From: Sphingobacterium sp. UGAL515B_05
Lineage (GTDB): Bacteria; Bacteroidota; Bacteroidia; Sphingobacteriales; Sphingobacteriaceae
DNA length: 64,000 nucleotides
Assembly: GCF_033097525.1 (NCBI RefSeq)
Contig: NZ_CP109907.1
Span: 4,092,001 to 4,156,000, forward strand
Direction: 5' to 3'
Shown one piece after another: positions 49,607 to 58,330 of this stretch. Numbering within the stretch: the stretch's first letter is position 1; the number at the start of each line of letters is the position of its first letter. Under the pieces are notes generated by a model. It made no database searches and was not told where the DNA came from. It was given only the letters and a program-made list of their open reading frames with translations. Both the position numbers and the translations under genes were made by a program.

Positions 49607-50848
49607 ATGAGTAACAGCAACATCAATCTGATAGACTCTTTTCAAGAGTTTAAGGAGTTTAAGAATATCGATAGACCTACTGTTATTACAGTATTGGAAG
49701 AGGTTTTTCGTAGTATGATCCGCCGCCGTTTTGGTACGGATGAAAATGTGGATGTTATCGTGAATCCAGATAACGGAGATTTGGAGATTTGGAGAACGCG
49801 CGTCGTTGTTGAAGATGAATTTTCAGAAGATGATGATCTTGAAATCGAATTGGCGGAAGCTAGAAAACATGATGAAGATTTGGAAGTAGGCGATGATTTT
49901 ATTGAACAGATCACATTAGAAAGCTTTGGTCGCCGTGCAATTTTAGCTGCGCGTCAGACGCTTGTGTCTAAGGTTTTAGAATTGGAAAAAGATGAGGTCT
50001 TTAAAAAATATAAAGATAGAGAAGGGGAGTTGGTTATTGGTGAAGTTTATCAGATTTGGAAGAAAGAGATCTTGGTATTGGATGAGGACGGTAATGAATT
50101 AATTCTTCCTAAATCAGAGCAAATTCCAGCTGACTACTTCAAAAAGGGCGATGGTATTCGTGCTGTTGTACATAAAGTGGATATGATGAATAATAACCCA
50201 AAGATTATTATTTCACGTACTGCGCCTGCATTTTTACAACGTTTGTTTGAACTTGAGGTTCCTGAAATTTTTGATGGTTTGATTACGATCAAGAAAATAG
50301 TCCGTGAACCAGGAGAAAGAGCAAAGGTTGCAGTTGAGTCTTACGATGATCGTATTGATCCTGTAGGAGCTTGTGTGGGTATGAAGGGATCCCGTATTCA
50401 TGGTATTGTTCGCGAATTGCGTAATGAGAATATTGACGTGATTAACTTTACAACGAACCATTCGTTGTATATCGCTCGTGCGTTGAGTCCAGCAAGGATT
50501 AGCTCAATCAAAATCGATGAAGAAAATAAGACTGCGGCTGTATATTTAAAATCGGATCAAGTTTCTTTAGCAATTGGACGTGGAGGACACAATATCAAGT
50601 TGGCTGGGAAATTGACTGGTTATGAAATTGATGTTTATCGCGAAAATGACGAGTTTGATGAAGATGTTGATATCGAAGAATTCAGCGATGAGATTGAAAG
50701 CTGGGTTATTGATGAATTGAAACGTGTAGGTTTGGATTCAGCGAAGTCAGTGTTGTCTCTGAGTGAGGAAGAATTGGTTAGACGTACCGATTTGGAAGAG
50801 GATACTGTTCGTGAGATTGTACGTATTTTACAAGCTGAATTTGAATAA
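49607..50848 (+). CDS. nusA: transcription termination/antitermination factor NusA
   Basis: A 413-residue factor that binds RNA polymerase and modulates pausing and termination. N-terminal polymerase-binding domain (~1-125), S1 domain (~135-200; GELVIGEVYQIWKKEILVLDEDGNELILP), two KH domains (~205-345; DPVGACVGMKGSRIHGIVREL and AIGRGGHNIKLAGKLTGYEI), and a short C-terminal helical region. It sits between rimP and infB. In E. coli NusA feeds back on its own operon; the leader terminator here would be the obvious target. Confidence 0.97.
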   Translation: MSNSNINLIDSFQEFKEFKNIDRPTVITVLEEVFRSMIRRRFGTDENVDVIVNPDNGDLEIWRTRVVVEDEFSEDDDLEIELAEARKHDEDLEVGDDFIEQITLESFGRRAILAARQTLVSKVLELEKDEVFKKYKDREGELVIGEVYQIWKKEILVLDEDGNELILPKSEQIPADYFKKGDGIRAVVHKVDMMNNNPKIIISRTAPAFLQRLFELEVPEIFDGLITIKKIVREPGERAKVAVESYDDRIDPVGACVGMKGSRIHGIVRELRNENIDVINFTTNHSLYIARALSPARISSIKIDEENKTAAVYLKSDQVSLAIGRGGHNIKLAGKLTGYEIDVYRENDEFDEDVDIEEFSDEIESWVIDELKRVGLDSAKSVLSLSEEELVRRTDLEEDTVREIVRILQAEFE

Positions 50849-50890
50849 AATTCAGCTCGTTAATTTTTTTCTATCTAACATTCGGAATAA

Positions 50891-50922
50891 ATTGTTTATG
50901 GATGGAAAAAAACATATTTTTG
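50891..50922 (+). promoter_or_regulatory. internal promoter upstream of infB
   Basis: ATTG (50891-50894), 20-nt spacer, TATTTTTG (50915-50922), in the 103-bp nusA-infB gap; leader about 25 nt. Confidence 0.55.
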
Positions 50923-50951
50923 TAATTATATTAAAATAGTTTATATTATAG

Positions 50952-53900
50952 ATGACTGAAGGAAAAGGAACAAACTTGCTTAAAGCAGCAAAGGAACTCA
51001 ACATCGGGATACATACCGCCGTGGAATGTTTAGTGAAAAAAGGATATGATGTAGAAGCAAAGCCTAACACTAAATTGAGCGGAGAGATGTATGGTGTGCT
51101 GTTAAAAGAGTTTCAGGGAGACAAATCACTGAAAGATGAAGCTAAACAAATTGTTATTGGCAAAATTCGTCGTGAGGAGTCGCCGTCCACTTCTCCTAAG
51201 GAATCATCTAAGAATGAGGATTTCGAAGATCATGATGAATCAAAGGAAATCTTGGTCAAGAATACGGTAGAAATCCCTTCTGTTAAAGAAGCTACTCCTG
51301 AAAAAGCGGAGGAACCCGTTCATCAAGGTGGAATGAAGGTGGTTGGTAAAATTGATCTTGACGCATTGCATAGAGGTGGAAGTAAGATCAAGAAGGAAGA
51401 GCCTGTAAAGGAAGAACCGAAAGCCGTCAAAGAAGTTCCTGTAGAGGTTAAAGCTGAAGTTAAGGTGGAAGAAAAGAAGGAAGCCGAAGTCAAAGCGCCT
51501 ATTGTTGAAGCGAAAAAAGAAGAACCAAAGGTTATTGAGAAAAAGCCGGAAGCTGTAGTGCCAAACGCTGAAATTCAAAAGCCCGAAGTAAATAAAACTG
51601 AAGTAAAAGCAACTCCGGTTGTAGAGACAAAAACTGAACCTGTGAAGGTAGAAGACAAGAAAAAAGAAGAAACAGCACCTAAAGCTGTATCAGTAACTCC
51701 AATAGTGGAGCCTGTGAAAAAACAAGAAGATGAAATTATTTCTGCTCGTGCAGAAAGATTGACAGGGCCTAAAGTCATTGGTAAGATTGAATTACCATCT
51801 GCTAGACCTTCCCACAAACCGGTGGCTTCATCTTCAAATGCTGGAAATAATAATGAGAAACGTAAGCGTAAGCGTACGAATCCAAATGGTCCAGTAAACC
51901 CAAATGCGGGGCAAGGTCAAGGTCACAATAATCAAAACCGTGGACCGCGTGATGGTAACAATCCCAACAATCGAGACCAACAAGGTAACCGCGGTGGGAA
52001 TCATGGTAATAACAACAATCCGAACAATCGTCAAGGACAAAACAGCAACCAACATCATGGTAGACCGGGACAAGGTGGTAATAGCCAACATCCAGGTAGA
52101 CCAGGACAAGGTACGAGACCGCAACACGGAAATCGTTTTGATAATAGAGGAAAGGGAAGACCTGTTGAGAATAAGGAAGAGCCTACTGAAAAGGAAATCC
52201 AAGATCAAATCAAGGCAACACTTGCTCGTTTGAGTGGTGCAGGTAAATCTGGCAAATTTGCGCAACGTGCCAAATTGAGACGTCAGAAACGTGACGATGT
52301 TGCTCAACATGCTGAAGAAGCAGCAATGGAGCAAGAAATGATGGCGAAAGTATTGCGTGTTACAGAATTCGTAACTGCAAACGAATTAGCTAATTTGATG
52401 GACGTTCAGGTAACCCAAATTATTGCAACTTGTATGAGTTTGGGTATGTTTGTGTCAATTAATCAACGTTTAGATGCGGAAACTTTAACAATTGTAGCGG
52501 ATGAATTTGGTTATCAGGTAGAGTTTATCAAACCTGAGGACGAGGAGACTGCTGAACTTGAGGAACCGGATAACGAAGCGAATTTGATATCAAGAGCCCC
52601 TATTGTAACGGTCATGGGACACGTTGACCATGGTAAAACATCTTTATTGGATTATATCCGTAAGGCGAACGTTACTTCAGGTGAGGCTGGTGGTATCACC
52701 CAACATATCGGTGCATACGCGGTGAAATTGGAGGATGGTCGTAAAATTACATTCTTGGATACTCCCGGTCACGAAGCTTTTACGGCTATGCGTGCCCGTG
52801 GTGCTAAAGTGACGGATATTGTTATTATCGTTATTGCAGCGGACGACGCAGTCATGCCGCAAACAAAAGAAGCAATCAACCACGCGCAAGCAGCGGGAGT
52901 GCCAATCGTATTTGCATTTACTAAAGTAGATAAACCGGGAGCAAATCCTGATAGAATCCGTGAGCAGCTTTCTGCGATGAATATCTTAGTTGAAGACTGG
53001 GGCGGTAAGTTCCAAGCGCAAGAGATTTCAGCAAAAACGGGAGAAAATGTTGACCTATTATTAGAGAAAGTTCTATTGGAAGCTGAGATGTTAGATCTAA
53101 AAGCTGATCCGACAAAACGCGCTGTTGGTTCAGTAATTGAAGCAGCTTTGGATAAAGGTCGTGGTATCGTGACAACGGTATTGATACAAAGTGGTACATT
53201 ACGTGTTGGAGATCCAATTTTAGCGGGATCGCATTCAGGTAAGGTGAAGGCTTTGACGAATGAAAGAGGTGAACGTGTTAAAGAGGCAGGGCCTTCTGTT
53301 CCAGTCCAAATCTTGGGTATGGCAGGAGCGCCAACAGCAGGGGATAAGCTTTATGTTCTTGAAAGCGAGTCTGAAGCTAGAACTGTAGCCAACAAACGTC
53401 TTCAGTTACAACGCGAGCAAGGCATGCGTGCAACTAAACATATTACCTTGGATGAAATCGGTCGTCGTTTGGCCATCGGTAACTTTAAAGAACTTAATAT
53501 TATCGTTAAAGGTGATGTGGACGGTTCTATTGAAGCATTATCAGATTCATTGTTGAAATTGTCTACTGACGAGATCCAAGTTAATATTATTCATAAATCA
53601 GTGGGAGCGATCTCTGAATCAGATGTATTGTTAGCTTCTGCTTCCGATGCGATCATCATAGGTTTCCAAGTACGTCCAACACAGAATGCACGTAAGTTGG
53701 CAGAGAACGAGCAAATTGATGTACGTTTATATTCGATCATCTATGACGCGATTGATGAAATCAAGTCTGCAATGGAGGGTATGTTGGCTCCGAAATTTGA
53801 AGAGAAAATTGTTGCTGAGGTTGAAATCAGAGAAACCTTCAAAATTTCTAAAGTTGGTACGATTGCTGGATGTATGGTTCGCGAGGGGAAAATTAACAGA

Positions 53901-54098
53901 AACAATGATATCCGTGTAATTAGAGATGGTGTCGTTATTCATACAGGTAAGTTGGCATCTTTGAAACGTTTCAAAGACGATGTGAAAGAAGTTTCAATGG
54001 GGTATGAATGTGGTTTAAATATTGACCGTTTCAATGATATTCAAGTAGGAGATATTGTTGAAGCCTACGAACAAGTTGAAGTAAAGCGTAAATTGTAA
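50952..54098 (+). CDS. infB: translation initiation factor IF-2
   Basis: A 1048-residue GTPase that places fMet-tRNA and joins subunits. N-terminal IF2_N domain (~4-60), a Glu/Lys/Pro/Val-rich linker (~75-285), an Asn/Gly/Arg/Gln-rich block (~296-402; RGPRDGNNPNNRDQQGNRGG), a second IF2_N-like domain (~455-530), then the G domain (G1 GHVDHGKTSL about 557-566, G3 DTPGHEAF, G4 TKVDKPGAN) and domains II-IV ending in QVEVKRKL. The linker is very long. It can be transcribed from both the operon and an internal promoter. Confidence 0.97.
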   Translation: MTEGKGTNLLKAAKELNIGIHTAVECLVKKGYDVEAKPNTKLSGEMYGVLLKEFQGDKSLKDEAKQIVIGKIRREESPSTSPKESSKNEDFEDHDESKEILVKNTVEIPSVKEATPEKAEEPVHQGGMKVVGKIDLDALHRGGSKIKKEEPVKEEPKAVKEVPVEVKAEVKVEEKKEAEVKAPIVEAKKEEPKVIEKKPEAVVPNAEIQKPEVNKTEVKATPVVETKTEPVKVEDKKKEETAPKAVSVTPIVEPVKKQEDEIISARAERLTGPKVIGKIELPSARPSHKPVASSSNAGNNNEKRKRKRTNPNGPVNPNAGQGQGHNNQNRGPRDGNNPNNRDQQGNRGGNHGNNNNPNNRQGQNSNQHHGRPGQGGNSQHPGRPGQGTRPQHGNRFDNRGKGRPVENKEEPTEKEIQDQIKATLARLSGAGKSGKFAQRAKLRRQKRDDVAQHAEEAAMEQEMMAKVLRVTEFVTANELANLMDVQVTQIIATCMSLGMFVSINQRLDAETLTIVADEFGYQVEFIKPEDEETAELEEPDNEANLISRAPIVTVMGHVDHGKTSLLDYIRKANVTSGEAGGITQHIGAYAVKLEDGRKITFLDTPGHEAFTAMRARGAKVTDIVIIVIAADDAVMPQTKEAINHAQAAGVPIVFAFTKVDKPGANPDRIREQLSAMNILVEDWGGKFQAQEISAKTGENVDLLLEKVLLEAEMLDLKADPTKRAVGSVIEAALDKGRGIVTTVLIQSGTLRVGDPILAGSHSGKVKALTNERGERVKEAGPSVPVQILGMAGAPTAGDKLYVLESESEARTVANKRLQLQREQGMRATKHITLDEIGRRLAIGNFKELNIIVKGDVDGSIEALSDSLLKLSTDEIQVNIIHKSVGAISESDVLLASASDAIIIGFQVRPTQNARKLAENEQIDVRLYSIIYDAIDEIKSAMEGMLAPKFEEKIVAEVEIRETFKISKVGTIAGCMVREGKINRNNDIRVIRDGVVIHTGKLASLKRFKDDVKEVSMGYECGLNIDRFNDIQVGDIVEAYEQVEVKRKL

Positions 54099-54118
54099 TC
54101 ACTTAATTATACAGTAAT

Positions 54119-54164
54119 AAAACAGAAAGCGGCATTGATTTAAATCAATGCCGCTTTCTGTTTT
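54119..54164. terminator. 46-bp perfect palindrome, bidirectional terminator of infB and VOC genes
   Basis: Perfect 23-bp arms with no loop (AAAACAGAAAGCGGCATTG... mirrored), ending with TTTT; it overlaps the stop codon of the convergent VOC gene by 2 bases. Confidence 0.9.
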
Positions 54165-54555
54165 AACGTTCGTATAGTTCTATTGGAACCTGATCAGGAT
54201 CAAAAAAGAATGTAAAGCGTTTATTTGTTAACTCGTCTATTCTGATCCCTTCATGTGATACACCTGCTTTTTCGAGCTTATTTAATTCTAGGTCGAGATT
54301 ATCGACTTCAAATGCAAGATGTCTTAAACCGGCCGCTTCTGGAAAGCTAAGCCGATTGGGTGGTGATGGGAACGAAAAAAGTTCTATAATGTAATGATCA
54401 TTGAGTTTGAGATCCAGTTTGTAGGAATCACGTTCCACACGATAGTATTCTCTAGCAATCTCTAGCCCCAGTATATCAGTATAGAATTTCTTTGAACGCT
54501 CATAGTTGCTACAGATAATGGCGATATGATGTATCTTGTTGAGGTTTAATTTCAT
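54163..54555 (-). CDS. VOC-superfamily protein (glyoxalase/YaeR-like)
   Basis: A 130-residue vicinal-oxygen-chelate protein with two beta-alpha-beta3 units. Likely metal ligands: His in KIHHIAIICSNYERSKKFY, Glu in YIIELFSF, His in LRHLAFEVDNL and Glu in VPIELYE. The length and the SPPNRLSFPEAAGLRHLAFEV stretch resemble the YaeR/GloA2 group rather than true lactoylglutathione lyase. Its stop lies within the shared terminator with infB. Confidence 0.88.
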   Translation of the reverse strand: MKLNLNKIHHIAIICSNYERSKKFYTDILGLEIAREYYRVERDSYKLDLKLNDHYIIELFSFPSPPNRLSFPEAAGLRHLAFEVDNLDLELNKLEKAGVSHEGIRIDELTNKRFTFFFDPDQVPIELYER

Positions 54556-54641
54556 TTTTAATCTTATCTCATTGCATTTGTTATACGAGGTTGTTCCTTA
54601 ATGATATGGAGCATATACAGCTATTTTTACAATTTTTCATC

Positions 54642-55703
54642 TTATTTTGCTCTTTCATATTGTTTAGGCCAGTGGATGTCAGCATCTAATTCTTTGGCAA
54701 AATGTAATGGAAGATGTGGGTCATCAAGAAATCCCCGTGCGATTAAGATTAAATCTGCTTGCTTTTGTGCGATGATCTCGGCCGCTTGAATAGCTGTTTT
54801 GATTAAACCTACTGTGGCAACGTTATTCTTGGTATGTTCCTTAATCGCAATGGCGAAAGGGAGCTGATATGCTGGCCCGATATCTATTTTTTGATAGGAG
54901 ACCAAGCCTCCGCTCGACACATCAATTAGATCTACCCCCAATGTATACAGTAGTTGTGATAAGGCTATAGACTGCTGTAAATCCCAGCCTGCTTCGGCCC
55001 AATCCGTTGCTGAAATACGTACCCATAAACTTTGGCTTGTTATTTCTTGTTTTACTCTTTTCACAATTTCAATAAGAAAACGTATCCTATTTTCAAAGGT
55101 GCCACCGAAAGAGTCTGTCCGTAAGTTGCTCAGTGGTGAAAGAAATTGATGGATCAGATACCCATGCGCAGCGTGGAGTTCAATAATTTCATAACCAGCT
55201 TGTATTGCTCTTTTCGTTGCTGTTCCGAATTGTTCAATCAGATTCTCAATGGCGTCTACATCAAGTTCCTGTGGTTCATAATCTCCAGCATGGAAAGGTA
55301 TCGGAGATGGGGCGACTGTTTGCCATCCCTGCGGATCTGTCGGCGAAAATTGATTACGCCCCAACCAGGGTTTATTACTGCTTGCTTTGCGGCCTGCATG
55401 AGCAAGTTGTATGCCCGGTATGGAATCATTTTCTTTAATGAACTCGGTTATTTCTTTTAATTTTTCGATATGCTGGTCGTCCCATAAACCAAGGTCTCCA
55501 TCACTGATTCGACCTTCAGGACTAACTGCGGTTGCTTCTTGTATTACTGCTGCAGCTCCACCGATTGCAAATTGGCCCAAATGGACCAAATGCCAGTTAT
55601 TAGCAAAACCATCCTTTGCGGAGTACTGGCACATCGGAGATACGACCAAACGATTTTTAAATTGCAGTTTTCCAATATTTACTGATGAAAATAATTGACT
55701 CAT
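54642..55703 (-). CDS. NADH:flavin oxidoreductase / ene-reductase, YqjM (OYE) family
   Basis: A 353-residue FMN-dependent enzyme that reduces activated C=C bonds. MSQLFSSVNIGKLQFKNRLVVSPMCQYSAKDGFANNWHLVHLG at the start (Cys in SPMCQYSA is the YqjM-type regulatory Cys), substrate His in QLAHAGRKAS, and ELHAAHGYLIHQFLSPLSNLRTDSFGG later. The frame extends 17 codons upstream, but that extension contains a hairpin (55722-55746), so the ATG at 55703 is used. Natural substrate unknown; such enzymes respond to oxidative or electrophile stress. Confidence 0.93.
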   Translation of the reverse strand: MSQLFSSVNIGKLQFKNRLVVSPMCQYSAKDGFANNWHLVHLGQFAIGGAAAVIQEATAVSPEGRISDGDLGLWDDQHIEKLKEITEFIKENDSIPGIQLAHAGRKASSNKPWLGRNQFSPTDPQGWQTVAPSPIPFHAGDYEPQELDVDAIENLIEQFGTATKRAIQAGYEIIELHAAHGYLIHQFLSPLSNLRTDSFGGTFENRIRFLIEIVKRVKQEITSQSLWVRISATDWAEAGWDLQQSIALSQLLYTLGVDLIDVSSGGLVSYQKIDIGPAYQLPFAIAIKEHTKNNVATVGLIKTAIQAAEIIAQKQADLILIARGFLDDPHLPLHFAKELDADIHWPKQYERAK

Positions 55704-55721
55704 AATTGCTTGTTTATAGAA

Positions 55722-55746
55722 GGCAGGAGCAAGGAATACTCCTGCC
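55722..55746 (-). terminator. hairpin between the SDR and YqjM-like genes
   Basis: GGCAGGAG (55722-55729) pairs perfectly with CTCCTGCC (55739-55746); a short T-rich stretch follows on the minus strand. Confidence 0.5.
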
Positions 55747-55822
55747 ATGATCAATTCTTTGTTTTGTAGAGAGAGGCCGTCAAAAGCCTTTATTTAAATC
55801 CTTGCGAACCGTGGTTCAACTG

Positions 55823-56539
55823 TTAAGGATTTGTAGACCATAAAGATGCTGATTTTAGCATTGCTCTTCTTGGCAGTTTTAAATTGGCAACCACCAACTC
55901 CGCGAAATCTTCAGGTTGGAGAACTTTCTCCGGATCGCCATCGGTGAGTCCAAGATCTTTGGACATATCTGAGGCAATCGTACTTGGCATTAGCGTACAT
56001 ACACGGATATTGTTTTTTCGTACTTCCCGCATTAAAGAATCGGCGAAACCGATGACGCCAAACTTTGAGGCACTATAAGCGGAAGTGGTGGCGGCGCCAT
56101 TTAATCCGGCTGTCGAAGATACCATAATGATATCGCCTTGATTCTTTTCAATCAGTTGTGGAAGGATAGCTTTTGTAACAAAGTATGTACCCAAGAGATT
56201 TGTCTGAATGATCGATGTCCAATCGGCAACGTCCATATCGAGCACAGCGGAAAATGATGCCACTCCAGCATTGTTAATTAATATATCAAAGCTACCGAAA
56301 GTGTTTTTCAATTGCTCGATCTCCTGCTGTACAGCACTATAATTTGATACGTCAAAGACGGCATAAGTGACCTCAGTGCCTAGCTCGGCAAGTTCCGCGA
56401 CAGTATCCTTCAAAGCAGCTTCATTTCTCCCGGTAATTGCGATATGAACACCTTCTTTCGCTAATGCATAGGCCACCGCCTTTCCTAATCCCCGCGCACC
56501 ACCTGTAATTAAGGCTCTTTTTCCTGTTATATTTTCCAT
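55823..56539 (-). CDS. short-chain dehydrogenase/reductase (FabG-like)
   Basis: A 238-residue classical SDR: cofactor motif TGGARGLGKAVAYAL, NNAG (NNAGVASF), catalytic Ser in MVSSTAGLNG, Tyr and Lys in SAYSASKFGV. It resembles 3-ketoacyl-ACP reductases used on diverse carbonyl substrates; no specific substrate can be named. Upstream of the YqjM-like gene in the same direction. Confidence 0.9.
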   Translation of the reverse strand: MENITGKRALITGGARGLGKAVAYALAKEGVHIAITGRNEAALKDTVAELAELGTEVTYAVFDVSNYSAVQQEIEQLKNTFGSFDILINNAGVASFSAVLDMDVADWTSIIQTNLLGTYFVTKAILPQLIEKNQGDIIMVSSTAGLNGAATTSAYSASKFGVIGFADSLMREVRKNNIRVCTLMPSTIASDMSKDLGLTDGDPEKVLQPEDFAELVVANLKLPRRAMLKSASLWSTNP

Positions 56540-56597
56540 AACATAAAAATAGGTATGATCTTTTTTATTCGTGTCAGATGAACCTCAAAAAGGTAAC

Positions 56598-57185
56598 TTA
56601 TTTTGCCTTTTTGAGGATATTTTCGATGATGGGGTAGGTGTTGGCCCTGATGTCCTCAAATTGGTCCACATGACGCCATTCCGCTTTTGTAATATCTTCT
56701 GCGGTTTGTGGAATCAATTTAGGGACTTTGTTGACGCCCATTTCGTACCAGTTTGTTGCTTTAAGGACAAATTCTCCGTTTCGCAAAAAATAGGTGTGGT
56801 ACGATGTGGTAATTTTCTTTCCTAAGTAGTTGATTTTGATACCACATTCCTCTTCGACTTCGCGTACTGCAGCTTCCCGCATTTTTTCATTGTCTTCCAC
56901 TTTACCCTTAGGAAGATCCCATTTTCCTAGTCGGTAGATAAAAAGATAATCCCCATCTCCGTTTTTGACCAATCCACCAGCTGCTTTGATGATCTTAATT
57001 TTGTTTTTCAAGTTTTGAAATACAGTTTCAAAATCCTTGTTAATGTAGAGATATGTTTTTGGAACTTTATCAATTTCAGATTGTTTGAAAAGTTTTTGGA
57101 GGTCAATCTCTTGAAAACTAATTGTTTGTGGGTTTTTGGTTTTCGATGGAACAAAATCTGCTAAAATTAGCACGGTTTCGTTCAT
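56598..57185 (-). CDS. Nudix hydrolase
   Basis: A 195-residue protein with a clear Nudix box GKVEDNEKMREAAVREVEEECGI (GX5EX7REUXEEXGU fits) near residue 100. The N-terminal ~75 residues are an extra domain with no recognised motif. The frame could begin at 57209, overlapping the divergent pyrE ATG, but the ATG at 57185 is more plausible, leaving 22 bp between the two starts. Substrate (a nucleoside diphosphate derivative) unknown. Confidence 0.82.
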   Translation of the reverse strand: MNETVLILADFVPSKTKNPQTISFQEIDLQKLFKQSEIDKVPKTYLYINKDFETVFQNLKNKIKIIKAAGGLVKNGDGDYLFIYRLGKWDLPKGKVEDNEKMREAAVREVEEECGIKINYLGKKITTSYHTYFLRNGEFVLKATNWYEMGVNKVPKLIPQTAEDITKAEWRHVDQFEDIRANTYPIIENILKKAK

Positions 57186-57195
57186 ATAAATTTTA

Positions 57196-57203
57196 TAAAT
57201 TTG
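57196..57203 (+). promoter_or_regulatory. -7 promoter box of pyrE (leaderless geometry)
   Basis: TAAATTTG, then CGCC and ATG at 57208. It lies inside the 22-bp gap to the divergent Nudix start. Confidence 0.6.
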
Positions 57204-57207
57204 CGCC

Positions 57208-57855
57208 ATGAATAATTTAAATGAGGTTGAACAAAAAGTTGCTGAATCCTTATTGCAAATTAAAGCAATAAAATTGCAACCTAAAAGTCCTTTTACATGG
57301 GCGTCGGGTTGGAAGTCTCCAATTTACTGTGATAACCGTATCACTTTATCTCATCCTGCGATTCGTACATACATTCGTCAAAAGCTTTCTAAGCTTATTC
57401 AAGAAGAGTTTGGATCAGTGGATATGATTTCTGGAGTTGCTACGGCAGGTATTCCACAAGGCGTTTTGGTAGCACAGGATTTGGGATTACCATTTTCTTA
57501 TGTTAGAAGCTCAGCTAAGGACCATGGTCGTCAGAATTTAATTGAAGGTGAAGTAGTTAGCGGTCAACGTGTAGTTGTAATTGAGGATCTAATTTCGACA
57601 GGTAAGAGTAGTTTAGTGGCTGTAAAGGCATTACGTGAGGCTGGCTGCAATGTTGTTGGGTTGGTGTCTATTTTTACTTATGGATTGCAACAAGCTACTG
57701 ATAATTTTGCCGATGCAAAATGTCCTTATTTCAGTTTATGTAATTATGATGCTTTGATTCAGGTCGCTGCTGAAAATAGTTATGTATTGGAAGAGGATAT
57801 TGAGATCTTGAAAAAGTGGCGATTGAACCCTGCAACTTGGGGAGATAATTTTTAA
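57208..57855 (+). CDS. pyrE: orotate phosphoribosyltransferase
   Basis: A 215-residue type I phosphoribosyltransferase that makes orotidine 5'-phosphate in UMP synthesis. PRPP-binding motif VVVIEDLISTGKSS, orotate loop SSAKDHGRQN and SPFTWASGWKSPIYCDNR near the N terminus. Followed 22 bp later by an SRPBCC gene in the same direction. Confidence 0.96.
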   Translation: MNNLNEVEQKVAESLLQIKAIKLQPKSPFTWASGWKSPIYCDNRITLSHPAIRTYIRQKLSKLIQEEFGSVDMISGVATAGIPQGVLVAQDLGLPFSYVRSSAKDHGRQNLIEGEVVSGQRVVVIEDLISTGKSSLVAVKALREAGCNVVGLVSIFTYGLQQATDNFADAKCPYFSLCNYDALIQVAAENSYVLEEDIEILKKWRLNPATWGDNF

Positions 57856-57877
57856 TAAAAAAGATTAATTTATCGTT

Positions 57878-58276
57878 ATGACTACTATTCAGAACACAAC
57901 AGAAATCAACAAAAATGTCAGCGAGGTGTATGCATTTTTGGCGGATCTCAACAATCATGAACAGTTGATGCCGGAAAATATCTACAATTGGTCATCGACT
58001 ACGGACGAAGCTCGATTTACAATACAGAATATGGCAAAATTGGCCCTTAAGGTAGAAGAGCGTAGTGAGCATCAATTCATTAAGTTGGTTCCTTCGGAGA
58101 AGGCGCCTTTTGAGGTTACTCTTCGTTGGGAATTGCAAGTTGTTGCTGATACGGTGACAAAGGCAACCTTTGTTATAGATGCTGATCTTAACATGATGAT
58201 GAAGATGATCGCTTCTGGACCACTTCAAAAATTAGTTGATTTTCAGGTCAACAAATTAAAAGAAAAGTTAGGATAG
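57878..58276 (+). CDS. SRPBCC/START-like ligand-binding protein
   Basis: A 132-residue protein of the SRPBCC (polyketide cyclase/START-like) fold: NTTEINKNVSEVYAFLADLNNHEQLMPENI at the start, a beta-strand-rich middle and a long C-terminal helix (SGPLQKLVDFQVNKLKEKL). No catalytic residues are evident; a hydrophobic-ligand pocket is expected. Co-transcribed with pyrE. Confidence 0.85.
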   Translation: MTTIQNTTEINKNVSEVYAFLADLNNHEQLMPENIYNWSSTTDEARFTIQNMAKLALKVEERSEHQFIKLVPSEKAPFEVTLRWELQVVADTVTKATFVIDADLNMMMKMIASGPLQKLVDFQVNKLKEKLG

Positions 58277-58294
58277 GTTGTTCATAACGGATAT

Positions 58295-58330
58295 AAAAAA
58301 AGCTCGATTATTACTAATCGAGCTTTTTTT
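58295..58330. terminator. bidirectional terminator between SRPBCC and superoxide dismutase genes
   Basis: AAAAAAAGCTCGATTA/TAATCGAGCTTTTTTT stem with a 4-nt loop; overlaps the superoxide dismutase stop codon. Confidence 0.85.
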
